Assembly: GCA_002410065.1 (NCBI GenBank)
Contig: DHQB01000025.1
Location: 1-64,000, forward strand
Reading direction: 5' to 3'
From: Bacteroidales bacterium UBA5349
GTDB lineage: Bacteria; Bacteroidota; Bacteroidia; Bacteroidales; Tenuifilaceae
DNA length: 64,000 bases
Below the pieces are notes generated by a model. It worked only from the letters and a program-made list of their open reading frames with translations, was not told the origin of the DNA and searched no databases. The translations under genes were made by a program, and so were the position numbers. Of this stretch, positions 26,211-36,034 are shown piece by piece. How positions within the stretch are numbered: position 1 is the first letter of the stretch; every line of letters starts with the position of its first letter.

Positions 26211-28757
26211 ATGCTGCGCAGGATACTCATAATTTTTTTTGTAAGTTTTTACCTTTTCTCAACTGGTCAGGAAATATCCAGCGAAACGGATAGCCTAATT
26301 ACAGTTTTAGAAACGGCTAAGGATATTGACAAATTCTCTGTTCTTATTAAACTTAGCAATGAAACAATATACGAAGAAGAGGGAATTAACTATGCAAAAA
26401 AAGCATATGATCTTGCAAAAAAACTAAAAGACACAAAGGCTGAGATTGAAGCACTTAACGCCATTGGCAAGTTCTATGTAATACATTTTGAGGAAGTTAA
26501 ATCATTGGAGTATTTCTTTGAGGCCTTAAACTTATCCCAGCAATTAAAGGATAATGATTTAATAGGAAAAGTTCAAAGGAACATTGGACAGGCATACTAC
26601 TGGCTCGATTCCCTTGACAAAGCAAACCATTACACTAAATTAGCCCTTGAATTATCCAGAAAGACTAACAATAGGCTGTATGAGGCAGATGCCCTAATTG
26701 ATCTTGGAATGTTGGCTCAAAGGGAGGGTAAAACTGACTCTGCCCTAGTGTTTATGAATATAGCACTAAAAATCAGGTATGAGGAAAATTCTATGCTTGA
26801 GGTAGCCTTGGCATACGGGCGAATTGGAAGACTATATTTTGATATAGGCGATTTTCAGAACTCAATTAAAAATCATCAGAAAGAGATTGAGATTAAAGAA
26901 TCACTCAACGATCTATCTGGACTTGCAATTGCCTACAATAACTTAGGGAGGATTCATCGTACAGTAGGGAGCTACCAACTTGCACTTGAACAATATCAAA
27001 AAAGTTTATCAACGTTCGAAAGGCTTAAGAATAAAACTTACATAGCCTCGGTTTCAAGCGAAATTGGGTTGGTATATGAAAGTCTTTCAAGAAGTACCTT
27101 AGCTGTAAAAGATAATGAGATTAACTATAATAAAGCGCTCGAATTTCATCGGGCAGCCCTAAAAATTTATGAGGAAGAGGGTAACCTTTCGCAAATTGCA
27201 CAATCGTTAAATAATATTGCAAATAACTACTCGCGACTAGCTGCCAACGAATATGTATCTAAATACGGGGAACTTTGGGAGGATTCGCTCATTAAACTAC
27301 CCTCAAAGGAAATACTGTCCACATTCAACAATGCTTTCGAGTATTACAATAGAGCTCTTACAATCTTCGAAAAGATTGAAGACACCAGAGAGATTGCCAA
27401 TGTTAACATCAATCTTGGCAGCCACTATATCTATACTCGTGATTGGGAAAAATCAAGGCAAAGTCTCAGTAAGGCATTAAGTTTGGCCCGTCAAATTAAA
27501 AGTCAGCAAGAAATTGCGCTGGCACTTTTCCATTTTGGAGAGTTTTTCTTTCGGCAAAACAATCTTGAATCGGCTGAACAATATCTTATCCAAAGCCTAA
27601 ACATAACCAAAGAGTTGGGCATAAAAGAAATTGTAATGTTCACCCATCAAAGGCTTGCAAAAGTTAATGAGCAAAAAGATAACCTCCCAAAAGCGTTAAG
27701 CCACTATAAAAGTTTCAACTTAATAAAGGATGAGCTCTTCTCGGAACAAAGTCAGAAGATAATTACCGAGATGCAGACTAAATACGAAACCGATAAAAAG
27801 GAACAAGAACTAAAACTGATGCGAAATCAGGATGAGCTTCAAAAATCGGTTATACAGCGACAAAAACTGACCCTTGCCATTACAATTGGAGGCTTAGTGG
27901 TATTCCTTGCCTTTGCAGTACTTCTTATCAACATGATTCGTCAGAAACAGAAAGCCAATAAAATACTTGAGGAGAAAAATGCACTAATCTCTCTTCAAAA
28001 ATTAGAGATTACCGATAGTATTCGTTACGCCAGCAGAATTCAAAATGCCATTCTTCCATCACCTATTCTGCTTAAAGAAATGCTGAAAGAGCACTTTGTG
28101 CTATTCTTACCCCGCAACATTGTTAGCGGAGACTTTTACTGGTACACCAAACAGCAAAACAAGATTGTTCTTGTTGCTGCCGATTGCACAGGACACGGAG
28201 TACCCGGTGCATTTATGAGTATGCTTGGGGTATCGTCTCTATACGAAATAGTGAACAAGGAGGGGGTTATGCAACCAGCACAAATCCTCAATATGCTTAG
28301 AGACTTTATTAAGCAAACCCTATCGCAAACGGGCAAGCAGGATGAGCAAAAAGACGGGATGGATATTTCACTTTGCATGCTCGATACAGAGAATATGAAA
28401 CTTGAATGGGCAGGAGCATACAATCCGCTGTTGCTTATTCGCAATGGGGAAATTACTGAATACAAGGCCGATAAAATGCCGGTGGCTATCCACATAACCG
28501 ATCATCAGCCATTCACTAATCATGTAATTGACATAAACCCCGATGACCGGTTCTACATGTACTCCGATGGGTTTGCCGATCAGTTCGGGGGTGACAATGG
28601 TAGAAAATACATGAGTAAAAGATTTAAACAACTCCTAATCGATATCCATCAGAAACCCATGGATGAACAGAAAGAAATTCTTCATCAAGAGCATCTAAAT
28701 TGGCGAGGTGATAGTGAGCAAATTGACGATATCGTAGTTTTTGGTGTTAGGGTATAA
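26211..28757 (+). CDS. TPR sensor with SpoIIE/PP2C-type phosphatase domain
   Basis: 848 aa. A signal peptide or anchor (1-19, ending FSTGQ) is followed by about a dozen tetratricopeptide repeats (40-510; AIEALNAIGKFY, LAIAYNNLGRIHRTVGSYQL, VNINLGSHYIYTRDW). Then a transmembrane helix (about 557-578), a coiled coil ending ISLQKLEITDSIRYASRIQN, and a PP2C-like SpoIIE domain (about 620-848) with metal Asp in SGDFYWY, AADCTGHGVPGAFM and DDIVVFG. The TPR part should be periplasmic and the phosphatase cytoplasmic. Such proteins usually dephosphorylate an anti-sigma-factor antagonist, but none is encoded nearby, so the target is unknown. Confidence 0.88.
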   Translation: MLRRILIIFFVSFYLFSTGQEISSETDSLITVLETAKDIDKFSVLIKLSNETIYEEEGINYAKKAYDLAKKLKDTKAEIEALNAIGKFYVIHFEEVKSLEYFFEALNLSQQLKDNDLIGKVQRNIGQAYYWLDSLDKANHYTKLALELSRKTNNRLYEADALIDLGMLAQREGKTDSALVFMNIALKIRYEENSMLEVALAYGRIGRLYFDIGDFQNSIKNHQKEIEIKESLNDLSGLAIAYNNLGRIHRTVGSYQLALEQYQKSLSTFERLKNKTYIASVSSEIGLVYESLSRSTLAVKDNEINYNKALEFHRAALKIYEEEGNLSQIAQSLNNIANNYSRLAANEYVSKYGELWEDSLIKLPSKEILSTFNNAFEYYNRALTIFEKIEDTREIANVNINLGSHYIYTRDWEKSRQSLSKALSLARQIKSQQEIALALFHFGEFFFRQNNLESAEQYLIQSLNITKELGIKEIVMFTHQRLAKVNEQKDNLPKALSHYKSFNLIKDELFSEQSQKIITEMQTKYETDKKEQELKLMRNQDELQKSVIQRQKLTLAITIGGLVVFLAFAVLLINMIRQKQKANKILEEKNALISLQKLEITDSIRYASRIQNAILPSPILLKEMLKEHFVLFLPRNIVSGDFYWYTKQQNKIVLVAADCTGHGVPGAFMSMLGVSSLYEIVNKEGVMQPAQILNMLRDFIKQTLSQTGKQDEQKDGMDISLCMLDTENMKLEWAGAYNPLLLIRNGEITEYKADKMPVAIHITDHQPFTNHVIDINPDDRFYMYSDGFADQFGGDNGRKYMSKRFKQLLIDIHQKPMDEQKEILHQEHLNWRGDSEQIDDIVVFGVRV

Positions 28758-28835
28758 TCAGTTATCGTTAATAGGATAGATGGGCAAAGAATTTGGATAA
28801 AATTCATACCTTCGCATTTTCAATTTTTAGGCTAA

Positions 28836-29924
28836 ATGGAACACAAAAATCAAGCTAAATCTGCCCTAAAAGTAAACCCTGGAGTTGAACAACCTCCTAC
28901 GGTGAACAAGAATATTATTGCTAAGATAAGGTCTAGTAAAAAAAAGGTTTATTCCCCAGAGCATTACGTTGACGGAATACTTAAACAAAACACTACAATT
29001 CTTAGTCAAGCCATTACTCTTATAGAAAGCTCGCTTTTATCGCACCACGAAATTGGCCAAAAGGTTATTGAACTATGTCTACCGTATGCAGGCAACTCTA
29101 TCCGCATAGGTATTACTGGAGTTCCCGGAGCGGGAAAGAGTACATTTATTGAGGCACTTGGAGGAACAATTACTAAAGCAGGAGGAAGACTTGCCGTTTT
29201 AGCCATCGACCCAAGTAGCGAACGAAGCAAAGGAAGCATTCTTGGCGATAAAACCCGCATGGAAACCCTTTGTAACGATCCTAATGCCTTTATTCGACCT
29301 TCACCTTCAGCAGGCTCACTTGGGGGTGTGGCTCGTAAAACACGCGAAATAATTATACTCTGCGAGGCCGCTGGTTTTGATACTATATTTATTGAAACGG
29401 TGGGGGTTGGCCAAAGCGAAACAGCGGTACACTCTATGGTCGATTTTTTCCTTTTGCTAATGCTTGCCGGAGCTGGAGATGAGCTACAGGGCATAAAAAG
29501 AGGCATTATGGAAATGGCCGATCTAATTGCTATTACTAAGGCAGATGGCGAAAATGTACAAAAAGCAAAAGTAGCTAAAGTGCAATATGAGAGTGCATTA
29601 CACCTTTTTCCTTCACCAGAATCGGGATGGTTACCTAGAGCCCGCACTTGCTCATCCTATACTAAGGAAGGAATAGAGGATATTTGGGAGGAGATTCTAG
29701 ACTTTGAAAAAACAACTAAACAGTCAGGATATTTCCAGAACCATAGACTTAGTCAGGCAAAGTACTGGATGTATCAAACCATAACCGAAAGCCTAAAGGA
29801 TGACCTTTTCAATAATCATAATGTACAATCAGTTATTGCAAAAATTGAAACAGAGCTACTAGCAGATCGAATTAGTTCATTTGCAGCAGCAAAAAAAGTT
29901 CTCGAATTCTATAAATCGCTTTAA
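28836..29924 (+). CDS. meaB: Methylmalonyl-CoA mutase-associated GTPase MeaB
   Basis: 362 aa G3E-family GTPase that protects and loads adenosylcobalamin-dependent methylmalonyl-CoA mutase. Seen: Walker A GVPGAGKST, AIDPSSERSKGSILGDKTRM, the switch segment RPSPSAGSLGGVARKTRE, G3 region ETVGVGQSE, and base specificity in TKADG. No mutase subunit genes are within the window, although in many genomes meaB sits beside mutA/mutB. The short gap to the TlpA-like gene (17-44 bases) suggests co-transcription. Confidence 0.93.
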   Translation: MEHKNQAKSALKVNPGVEQPPTVNKNIIAKIRSSKKKVYSPEHYVDGILKQNTTILSQAITLIESSLLSHHEIGQKVIELCLPYAGNSIRIGITGVPGAGKSTFIEALGGTITKAGGRLAVLAIDPSSERSKGSILGDKTRMETLCNDPNAFIRPSPSAGSLGGVARKTREIIILCEAAGFDTIFIETVGVGQSETAVHSMVDFFLLLMLAGAGDELQGIKRGIMEMADLIAITKADGENVQKAKVAKVQYESALHLFPSPESGWLPRARTCSSYTKEGIEDIWEEILDFEKTTKQSGYFQNHRLSQAKYWMYQTITESLKDDLFNNHNVQSVIAKIETELLADRISSFAAAKKVLEFYKSL

Positions 29925-29968
29925 ACATAACTCCAATTTCAATGTTATTAAAAACAAAAACATCAAAC

Positions 29969-31069
29969 ATGAAGAAACTAATTTTAATTATGGGCGTAGC
30001 CCTACTTGCCTTTTCCTGTACAACCAAAAGTTACAAAATTCACGGTATTATTGAGAATGCAACCGACCAAATGGTTTACCTAAAAACCATGGTGGATAAA
30101 GAACTTATCATCAAAGACTCAACCATGATGGAGTCGGGTAAGTTTGCATTTAAAGGAAGCGTTGAAGTACCCGATCTGTTTGCTATTGATTTTAAGCTAA
30201 AAGGTGATCGTATTATACTTTTTGTTGAAAACTCAGAAATTCTAATCACTGGCAATGCAGAAAACATTGTAGCAAGCGAGATTAAGGGTTCTAAAGCTCA
30301 GGACCTGCTCCTTGAATTCAACGCACTTCAAGAAGAACTTGCGAAACCCCTAATGGATATTCAATATAAATTTCAGAGTGCAGCTATGGACGGTTCGCTT
30401 ACACCTGAAATGGAAGAGCAACTCAGGAATGAGTATATGACTGAAAGCGAAACTCTTGCCGATTCTGCGGTTAAATTCGTTAAGGAAAACCCTAACTCTG
30501 TTGTTTCTGCATACATTACGCTAACTCAACTTGCCAATCAGATTAGCTTTGAAGAACTGGAAGGCATTGTTAATGGTTTTAGCAAAGAGATATCTGAATC
30601 ACCTTTTGTAATTGCCCTTAAAGAAAAGCTTGAACTAGAGTTAAAAACTGCCGAAGGACAAGCATTTATGGAATTTTCTCATCCCGATAAGGATGGAAAT
30701 TCGGTTAGCTTCTCATCAGTTACTGGTAAAAACTATGTACTACTCGATTTTTGGGCAGGCTGGTGTGGTCCTTGCCGAAAGGAAAACCCAAACCTTGTAA
30801 AACTTTATAATGAGTATAACGCAAAAGGGTTTGATATTTTTGGCGTTTCGCTTGATAGAGACAGAAAAGAATGGCTTGATGCTATTGAAGCAGATGGGCT
30901 AACCTGGAACCATGTTTCAGACATTTCAGGCTGGGAAAATTCAATTGCAAAAATGTATGGCGTACAATCAATACCTGCAAACTTTTTGATTTCTCCTGAA
31001 GGAAAAATTATTGCAAAAAATTTAAGAGGAGAAGAATTGGCGCAAAAATTAGCCGAACTTTTAAATTAG
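29969..31069 (+). CDS. TlpA-type thioredoxin lipoprotein with DUF4369 domain
   Basis: About 366 aa from ATG 29969, which gives the lipoprotein signal MKKLILIMGVALLAFSCT; the ATG at 29942 would hide it. The N-terminal DUF4369 domain (about 22-125) is a beta-rich module (YKIHGIIENATDQMVYLKTM). The C-terminal thioredoxin domain (about 235-366) has the redox motif DFWAGWCGPCRKENP and the cis-Pro in QSIPANFLI. This architecture is typical of membrane-tethered periplasmic disulfide reductases in Bacteroidota. Substrate unknown. Confidence 0.88.
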   Translation: MKKLILIMGVALLAFSCTTKSYKIHGIIENATDQMVYLKTMVDKELIIKDSTMMESGKFAFKGSVEVPDLFAIDFKLKGDRIILFVENSEILITGNAENIVASEIKGSKAQDLLLEFNALQEELAKPLMDIQYKFQSAAMDGSLTPEMEEQLRNEYMTESETLADSAVKFVKENPNSVVSAYITLTQLANQISFEELEGIVNGFSKEISESPFVIALKEKLELELKTAEGQAFMEFSHPDKDGNSVSFSSVTGKNYVLLDFWAGWCGPCRKENPNLVKLYNEYNAKGFDIFGVSLDRDRKEWLDAIEADGLTWNHVSDISGWENSIAKMYGVQSIPANFLISPEGKIIAKNLRGEELAQKLAELLN

Positions 31070-31093
31070 CATAAACAAAACTTTTTAATAAGA

Positions 31094-31118
31094 AATGGGA
31101 GCGATGCTCCCATTTTTT
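31094..31118 (+). terminator. Intrinsic terminator between convergent tlpA-like gene and alaS
   Basis: AATGGGAGC, a GAT loop and GCTCCCATTTTTT. The T run is on the plus strand, 25 bases after the TlpA-like stop; with alaS ending at 31138 on the minus strand it may act both ways. Confidence 0.8.
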
Positions 31119-31137
31119 ATTGCATATCATCTTTAGT

Positions 31138-33789
31138 CTATCCCATCGATATTTGAAATAATTCAACTGCCTTTTGGAGAGCAGCAGGTATGCCATCAGA
31201 TTTTTTGCCTCCGGCAGTTGCATAAAAAGGCTGACCTCCGCCACCACCCTGTATCTCTTTGGCCGCCTCACGAACAATTGCCGAAGCATCAACTTTACCT
31301 CCCTTAGCAATTGAATCGGATACCATTATGGTCAGCAAAGGTTTCCCCGAAATCTCCGTGCCTATTACAATAAATGCCAAATCAAACTCATTACGTAGCT
31401 GATAAGCTAAATCCTTAACTGCATCGGGGCTATTAAGTTCTACCTTACTTGCTACTACCGATACTCCTGAAATGATTTTCACAGTTTGCTTTAGCGTGGT
31501 TTTAAGCTGTTTTACTTGCTCTTTTAGCAAATTCTCAACTTGCTTCTTTAATGCACTATTCTCAATAACTATTTTCTCAACCCCCTGAAGCACATCCGAT
31601 GGGCTACCAAGCAACGATTTTATTGTTTTTAACCCATCCACCTGGTTATAAAAATGCTCCTCAGCCTTTTTACCACTTATGGCCTCAATTCTTCTTACTC
31701 CGGAAGATATTGCACTTTCACTCAGAATTTTAAACAACCCTATATTGCCTGTTCGAGAAACATGGGTGCCTCCGCAAAGTTCAATGGAGTCGCCAAAGCG
31801 GATAACCCTTACCGAATCGCCATACTTTTCGCCAAACAGAGCCATTGCTCCCATTTGCTTGGCATCGTTCATTGGTACATTTCGGTGTTCGTCAATCTCC
31901 ATATTTTGTCTTATGTCCCTGTTAACCATTTTCTCAACCGTCCTTATCTCCTCATCGGATAGTTTTTGAAAATGAGAAAAGTCGAAACGAAGATAATCGG
32001 GATTTACCAAAGAACCCTTCTGCTCAACATGTGTACCCAAGACCTCTCTGAGGGCATGATGCATTAGGTGTGTTGCTGTATGATTATTTGCTGTACTCTG
32101 CCGCTTATCTATATCAACCTTTGCTAAAAACTGACTGCTGGGGTTATCTGGTAACTTGTTTACCAAGTGGATGACAAGGTTGTTCTCCTTAAAAGTATTG
32201 AGAACATGAATGGTCTCGTTACTATTAGAAATTTTTCCCATATCTCCCACTTGTCCTCCCGACTCGGCATAGAAGGGTGTTCTATCAAAAATTAAATGGA
32301 ACTGCTCCTTCCCTTTCTGCTTAACAGTTCTATACTTGGCAATTTTAACCTCACTCTCAAGCGAGTCGTAGCCAACGAACTGAGTTTGCATTGAGGAAAA
32401 AAGTTCACTCCAGTCATGAGTTTCAACTGCAGCAGCACTTCTCGACCTATCCTTTTGTTGAGCCATTGCAACATCAAACTCGCTCTTACTAACTGTAAGG
32501 TTATGTTCCCTTAGGATTAACTCCGTTAGGTCGAATGGAAAGCCATAGGTATCGTATAGAGTAAAGGCATCGTTACCGCTTATGGAGTTAATACCTTTTT
32601 TAACGGCATGTTCCATTATGGTATCCAGAAGCTTAATACCTGTTTCCAGTGTATGTAAAAACGAAGCCTCCTCTTCTCTTATCACATTTACAATTAAATC
32701 TTGCTGTGATTTTAGTTCAGGAAACCATGCACCCATCTGCTTAACCAGCATAGGAACAAGGGTGTTGATAAACGGGTTTGTAAAATTTAAAAAGGTATAG
32801 CCATACCTTACCGCTCTGCGAAGAATTCTGCGAATTACATACCCTGCCTTAACGTTTGATGGCAACTGACCATCAGCAATTGAGAAGGATACAGCTCTGA
32901 GGTGATCGGCAATAACCCGCATGGCAATATCGGCTTTCTCATCATTACCATAGGCAATGCCACATTGCTTGCTAATTTCCTGTATTATGGGCTGAAAAAC
33001 ATCAGTATCGTAGTTGCTCTGCTTACCTTGAAGCGCCATGCAAAGTCTTTCAAAACCCATTCCCGTATCCACATGCTTGGCGGGCAATTGATTTAGTTTT
33101 CCGTCTGCCTTTCTATTGTACTGGATAAACACCAAGTTCCAAATTTCAACTACCTGTGGATGTCCTGCATTTACAAGTTCTCTGCCTGATATCTTCTTCT
33201 TTTCCGCCTCATCTCTCAAATCCAAATGAACCTCTGAGCAGGGACCGCAGGGACCTGTATCGCCCATCTCCCAAAAGTTATCCTCCTTCGATCCTTTAAG
33301 AACCCTATCCTGTGGCAAAAATCTAGACCATTGCTCAAAGGATTCTTTATCCATTTCTAACCCATCCTCAGGGCAGCCCTCAAATACAGTTGCATACAAA
33401 TGTTTACTATCAATTTTAAGCACATCAACCAAAAATTCCCATGCCCACTCAATGGCCTCTTTCTTAAAGTATCCGTCGGCTGGGCGGGCAGGATTGCCAA
33501 ACGACCAATTGCCAAGCATTTCAAACATGGTATGATGATAGGTATCATGACCTACTTCGTCCAAATCGTTGTGCTTTCCCGATACTCTTAAACATTTTTG
33601 CGAGTTTGCCACCCTACTGTTTTTGATGTCGGAATTACCCAAAAATATGTCCTTAAACTGGTTCATACCGGCATTGGTGAACATTAGTGTAGGATCATCC
33701 TTTACCACCATAGGGGCCGATGGTACAATTGCATGCTTCTTCTGCTCAAAAAAATCTAAAAAGGCTTGTCTTACTTTTCCCGAATCCAT
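31138..33789 (-). CDS. alaS: Alanyl-tRNA synthetase
   Basis: 883 aa, normal length. The class II catalytic core at the N-terminus has HAIVPSAPMVVKDDPTLMFTN-type motif 1, GPCGPCSEVH and GMGFERL. The editing domain carries the zinc motif HTATHLMHHALRE and ELCGGTHVS. The C-terminal C-Ala/DHHA1 domain ends GGGGGQPFYATAGG. It charges tRNA-Ala and clears mischarged Ser/Gly. Divergent from the M23 peptidase genes. Confidence 0.96.
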   Translation of the reverse strand: MDSGKVRQAFLDFFEQKKHAIVPSAPMVVKDDPTLMFTNAGMNQFKDIFLGNSDIKNSRVANSQKCLRVSGKHNDLDEVGHDTYHHTMFEMLGNWSFGNPARPADGYFKKEAIEWAWEFLVDVLKIDSKHLYATVFEGCPEDGLEMDKESFEQWSRFLPQDRVLKGSKEDNFWEMGDTGPCGPCSEVHLDLRDEAEKKKISGRELVNAGHPQVVEIWNLVFIQYNRKADGKLNQLPAKHVDTGMGFERLCMALQGKQSNYDTDVFQPIIQEISKQCGIAYGNDEKADIAMRVIADHLRAVSFSIADGQLPSNVKAGYVIRRILRRAVRYGYTFLNFTNPFINTLVPMLVKQMGAWFPELKSQQDLIVNVIREEEASFLHTLETGIKLLDTIMEHAVKKGINSISGNDAFTLYDTYGFPFDLTELILREHNLTVSKSEFDVAMAQQKDRSRSAAAVETHDWSELFSSMQTQFVGYDSLESEVKIAKYRTVKQKGKEQFHLIFDRTPFYAESGGQVGDMGKISNSNETIHVLNTFKENNLVIHLVNKLPDNPSSQFLAKVDIDKRQSTANNHTATHLMHHALREVLGTHVEQKGSLVNPDYLRFDFSHFQKLSDEEIRTVEKMVNRDIRQNMEIDEHRNVPMNDAKQMGAMALFGEKYGDSVRVIRFGDSIELCGGTHVSRTGNIGLFKILSESAISSGVRRIEAISGKKAEEHFYNQVDGLKTIKSLLGSPSDVLQGVEKIVIENSALKKQVENLLKEQVKQLKTTLKQTVKIISGVSVVASKVELNSPDAVKDLAYQLRNEFDLAFIVIGTEISGKPLLTIMVSDSIAKGGKVDASAIVREAAKEIQGGGGGQPFYATAGGKKSDGIPAALQKAVELFQISMG

Positions 33790-33842
33790 AAAAAGTTAAT
33801 ATTATGTGAATTACATTGTTAAATCTAACATTAAGGTTGAAA

Positions 33843-33858
33843 TATTTTTGCAAAAATA
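33843..33858. promoter_or_regulatory. 16-bp palindrome forming back-to-back -7 elements
   Basis: TATTTTTGCAAAAATA is perfectly self-complementary, and each half is a TAnnTTTG -7 match, one facing alaS and one facing the M23 gene. The plus-strand half has a TTG 24 bases upstream; no good -33 partner is seen for the minus strand. It may be a shared bidirectional promoter or an operator. Confidence 0.4.
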
Positions 33859-33931
33859 AATATTTACCTTAGATTTGCTGCCATTAGTCAAAATAGAAAG
33901 ATTATAAACAGCAAAAATTTAAATAACAAAA

Positions 33932-34888
33932 ATGGCAAAGAGAAGGTTCAGGTACAATCCACAAACTCTTTCCTTTGAACCTATAATGGTTCCTGTTTTT
34001 AAAAAACTCACAAATTTAACTATTCAGTTCGGTTTAAGCCTCATTATTGCTGTAATTGTTTTTTTTTCGTACACATACTTCTTTGACACGCCAAAAGAGA
34101 AAATTCTTAAACGTAACAATACTGAAACTCTTGTAAAATTCGAACTTCTTGCTAAACAAATAGAAATATCAGACAAACTGTTAACCGAGATACAGTTGCG
34201 AGATAATAACATCTACAGAGCAATTTTTGACGCTGACATAATACCTGCATCACTTAGAACTGGTGGAATTGGGGGCGCTACACATTATACCGAATTTGAG
34301 AACTTCATCAACTCCAATCTTTTAATTGACATTGCCAGTAAGCTCGATCAGGTTACTTGGAAAACTTACATTCAATCAAAATCATTTGATGAGGTTATTG
34401 GTTTAGCGAAGAATAAGGAGCAAATGATTATTAGCATTCCTGCGATTCAGCCTATTTCGGTTAAAGATTTTGGAAGAATCTCAGATTCTTTTGGCAATCG
34501 TAGGGACCCATTTACTAGGCAAACTAGATTTCATCATGGAATTGATTTTGCTGGCACAAAGGGGTCACCAGTTTATGCCACAGGAAATGGATCCATAATC
34601 TCTGCTGAATTCTCCTTTTTTGGCTATGGTAACGTAATTCTTGTTGATCATGGTTTTGGATACAAAACTCGATACGCGCATCTCGAGTCCATTGCAGTAA
34701 ATCCTGGCGATTCTGTCACTCGGGGACAAGTTATTGGTACTCTTGGTAATTCAGGTCGAAGCACCGGCCCTCACCTTCACTACGAGGTAATTTACCGCAA
34801 TAGAGTGGTTGACCCAATGAACTATTTCAACGATATGACTACGGAGGAATACGAACGCATGGTTAGCAATGTAACCCCAATGGACTAA
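33932..34888 (+). CDS. M23 family metallopeptidase (first of a tandem pair)
   Basis: 318 aa. A short cytoplasmic start (KRRFRYNPQTLSFEP) is followed by one transmembrane helix (about 30-50), a coiled coil (55-95), and a C-terminal LytM domain (about 190-300) with zinc ligands in HHGIDF (HxxxD) and HLHYEV (HxH). It probably cuts peptidoglycan cross-links in the periplasm, or scaffolds as the family often does; both ligand motifs are intact. About half of its residues match the next gene, including the linker QSKSFDEVIGLAK, so the two arose by duplication. Confidence 0.88.
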   Translation: MAKRRFRYNPQTLSFEPIMVPVFKKLTNLTIQFGLSLIIAVIVFFSYTYFFDTPKEKILKRNNTETLVKFELLAKQIEISDKLLTEIQLRDNNIYRAIFDADIIPASLRTGGIGGATHYTEFENFINSNLLIDIASKLDQVTWKTYIQSKSFDEVIGLAKNKEQMIISIPAIQPISVKDFGRISDSFGNRRDPFTRQTRFHHGIDFAGTKGSPVYATGNGSIISAEFSFFGYGNVILVDHGFGYKTRYAHLESIAVNPGDSVTRGQVIGTLGNSGRSTGPHLHYEVIYRNRVVDPMNYFNDMTTEEYERMVSNVTPMD

Positions 34889-34973
34889 GGGCTAATGCAG
34901 TCTAAAGCCTTTTGAACCCTACTCCATATTTATTTTAGTTCTCATTCTGATGCCTCGCAATGCAATCTTTTTA

Positions 34974-34981
34974 TATATTTG
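34974..34981 (+). promoter_or_regulatory. -7 element upstream of second M23 gene
   Basis: TATATTTG matches TAnnTTTG and lies 31 bases before the start codon at 35013. No TTG is seen at the usual distance, so only the -7 part is supported. Confidence 0.3.
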
Positions 34982-35012
34982 CGAAAGTAACAGATAGTAT
35001 AAAAGCATTATC

Positions 35013-35984
35013 ATGCAAAAACACAAGTATAGATTTAACCCAGATTCACTGAGTTTTGTAAAAGATCAGGCATCATTCTCAAAGAAATTTTGGACAGGGT
35101 TAAACTATTTCCTTTTTAGCATAGTAATCTCAGTTGCATACTACGTGGTTTTTTCCTTCTTCTTCGATACACCTCAGGAAAGAGGCCTCCGAAGAGAGAA
35201 TCAGGAGTTACTGGTGCAACTTGAGGTTTTCAATAAAAAATTCGATCATATAAACACGGTACTTGAAGACATTCAACAACGCGACGACAACATTTACCGT
35301 ACCATATTTGAGGCAGAACCAATACCTAGCACATATCGCCAAGCAGGAATGGGAGGTGTTGAACGTTATACTGATCTTGAAGGACTATCCAATTCTGAAA
35401 TCGTAATTGAAACAGCAAAAAGACTCGATAAGATATCCAAACAAATCTATATTCAGTCAAAATCATTTGATGAGGTTATTGGGCTTGCCAAACGAAAAGA
35501 AGAGATGATTGCCTGCGTGCCTGCCATTCAGCCAATATCAAACAAAGACCTTAAGCGAGTTGCTTCTCCCTTCGGAGTTAGGATGCACCCATTTTACAAA
35601 GTGCTTAAAATGCACACTGGCATGGATTTTACAGCACCATCGGGTACTGAAATTTATTCTACAGGCGATGGAGTAGTATCTACAGTAGTCCAATCCGCAA
35701 GAGGATATGGCAATACAGTGATTGTCGATCACGGCTTTGGGTATAAAACACTTTACGCACATCTAAGTCAAATTCTTGTTAGGTCAGGTCAAAAAGTTAA
35801 GAGAGGTGAGGTTATCGGTTTAGTTGGCAATACTGGAATGAGCATGGCTCCGCACCTACACTACGAAGTGCGTAAAAACGACGAACCTATTAATCCAATA
35901 AACTTCTACTTTAACGACCTTACACCCGAAGAATACGACAAGATTATTGAGTTAGCGGCTCAAAGCGGACAATCGCTCGACTAG
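35013..35984 (+). CDS. M23 family metallopeptidase (second of a tandem pair)
   Basis: 323 aa. Same plan as its neighbour: start HKYRFNPDSLSFVKD, transmembrane helix (about 30-52), coiled coil with LEDIQQRDDNIYRTIFEA, and a LytM domain with RMHPFYKVLKMHTGMDF (HxxxD) and APHLHYEV (HxH). The loop before the first ligand differs from the paralogue (RMHP here, RRDP there). That may change substrate choice or metal access. The gene has its own upstream -7 element, so the pair is not necessarily one transcript. Confidence 0.88.
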   Translation: MQKHKYRFNPDSLSFVKDQASFSKKFWTGLNYFLFSIVISVAYYVVFSFFFDTPQERGLRRENQELLVQLEVFNKKFDHINTVLEDIQQRDDNIYRTIFEAEPIPSTYRQAGMGGVERYTDLEGLSNSEIVIETAKRLDKISKQIYIQSKSFDEVIGLAKRKEEMIACVPAIQPISNKDLKRVASPFGVRMHPFYKVLKMHTGMDFTAPSGTEIYSTGDGVVSTVVQSARGYGNTVIVDHGFGYKTLYAHLSQILVRSGQKVKRGEVIGLVGNTGMSMAPHLHYEVRKNDEPINPINFYFNDLTPEEYDKIIELAAQSGQSLD

Positions 35985-36034
35985 CGCTAATTCTCTTTTA
36001 TAGAATAATAACGCAATTACGTTAGGTTAATACG

